Positions 24,288 to 24,748 of a DNA stretch of 24,748 nt are shown one piece after another (the first letter of the stretch is position 1; each line of letters opens with the position of its first letter). The notes under the pieces were generated by a model, which was given only the letters and a program-made list of their open reading frames with translations, made no database searches and had not been told where the DNA came from. Origin of the DNA: Ignavibacteriaceae bacterium (GTDB lineage Bacteria; Bacteroidota; Ignavibacteria; Ignavibacteriales; Ignavibacteriaceae); NCBI GenBank assembly GCA_013388525.1, contig JACAFA010000279.1:1-24748 (forward strand). The letters are read 5' to 3'. Made by a program: the position numbers and the translations under genes.

Positions 24288-24748
24288 TTTGACTTTTTGT
24301 TTTTAGTTTTGAGTGATTTTGAGATAAAAATTATTCCTGCAATAATAAAAGGAATGCTTAGAATCTGACCCATATTTATAAGCATGTCTTCTTCAAATCC
24401 TGATTGATTTTCTTTCACGAATTCAACAAAAAATCTGAAAGTAAAAACAAGCACCAGGAATAATCCGAAAAGCAGTCCGGGTTTATTTTTTTCAATTCCT
24501 TTTGAATAAATAAAAAGGAGAATCAGGAAAATTACAAAGTAAGCGATCGATTCATATAACTGAGCGGGGTGTCTTGGCAAATCATCTACAGCCGTGAAAA
24601 TAAACGCCCACGGTACATCAGTTGGTTTCCCGATTATCTCTGAATTAAAAAGATTTCCCAACCTTATAAATGTTCCGGCAAGTGCAACTACAATCACAAT
24701 TCTGTCAAGTGTCCAGAGCATCGGATAATTTTTTTTCTTTTTTGAAAA
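24284..24748 (-). CDS. lgt: Prolipoprotein diacylglyceryl transferase, partial (N-terminus beyond right edge)
   Basis: The C-terminal part of an inner-membrane transferase that moves diacylglycerol from phosphatidylglycerol to the lipobox cysteine of prolipoproteins. Visible signatures are FIRLGNLFNSEIIGKPTDVPW (the Lgt family hallmark with the essential Arg-Gly-Asn), RHPAQLYE and FRFFVEFVKENQ, with membrane segments on both sides. The frame is open to position 24748 (FSKKKKNYPMLWTLDR), and Lgt normally has over 100 more N-terminal residues, so the ATG at 24721 is internal and the gene continues outside the window. Its substrates would include the lipoprotein at 18095-19186. The gene overlaps the nucleotide-sugar dehydrogenase by 4 bp. 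Confidence 0.95.
   Translation of the reverse strand, partial: FSKKKKNYPMLWTLDRIVIVVALAGTFIRLGNLFNSEIIGKPTDVPWAFIFTAVDDLPRHPAQLYESIAYFVIFLILLFIYSKGIEKNKPGLLFGLFLVLVFTFRFFVEFVKENQSGFEEDMLINMGQILSIPFIIAGIIFISKSLKTKNKKSN

Overview
The window reads as a chromosomal segment of an Ignavibacteria-like bacterium (Bacteroidota/Chlorobiota side). The reasons are its AT-rich base use, four secreted proteins ending in a type A Type IX secretion (T9SS) sorting domain with the NYPNPFNP(S/G)T signature, Ycf48-like propeller proteins, and several TTG/GTG starts. This is inference from protein style; there is no rRNA or other phylogenetic marker here, and I see no tRNA, CRISPR array, transposase or phage replication gene.

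Layout. 1-3.1 kb: two tandem paralogous secreted right-handed beta-helix proteins (the first runs off the left edge). 3.3-3.6 kb: a small holin-like membrane protein with its terminator. 3.6-4.06 kb: an intergenic inverted-repeat element. 4.06-11 kb: a duplicated two-gene unit, transcribed leftward. In each copy the first gene (a 14-blade propeller, or a NodB-type polysaccharide deacetylase) ends in the same C-terminal module with two dockerin-like calcium loops and has no T9SS tail. The second gene is a small T9SS-tailed beta-sandwich protein. Both copies have exactly 33 nt between the two genes. A REP-like hairpin cluster lies between the copies. 11.4-17.7 kb: two large T9SS cargo proteins (another 14-blade propeller and a DUF362-domain protein) whose last 114 bp are almost identical. 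18.1-19.2 kb: a DNRLRE-type lipoprotein. 19.5-20.9 kb: an SDR oxidoreductase and a small membrane protein. 21.2-22.9 kb (+ strand): a truncated DUF362-like gene and a GT9 glycosyltransferase. 23-24.7 kb: a nucleotide-sugar dehydrogenase overlapping by 4 bp the end of lgt (partial at the right edge).

How it fits together. Most of the window is cell-surface or secreted machinery. The leading idea is that the duplicated pair forms a small surface complex: a dockerin-like effector that lacks its own sorting tail, and a T9SS-anchored partner whose N-terminal beta-sandwich might receive it. The right end is envelope housekeeping (lipoprotein maturation, sugar nucleotide oxidation, glycan transfer). 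Hairpin terminators with T-runs separate most of the leftward transcription units.
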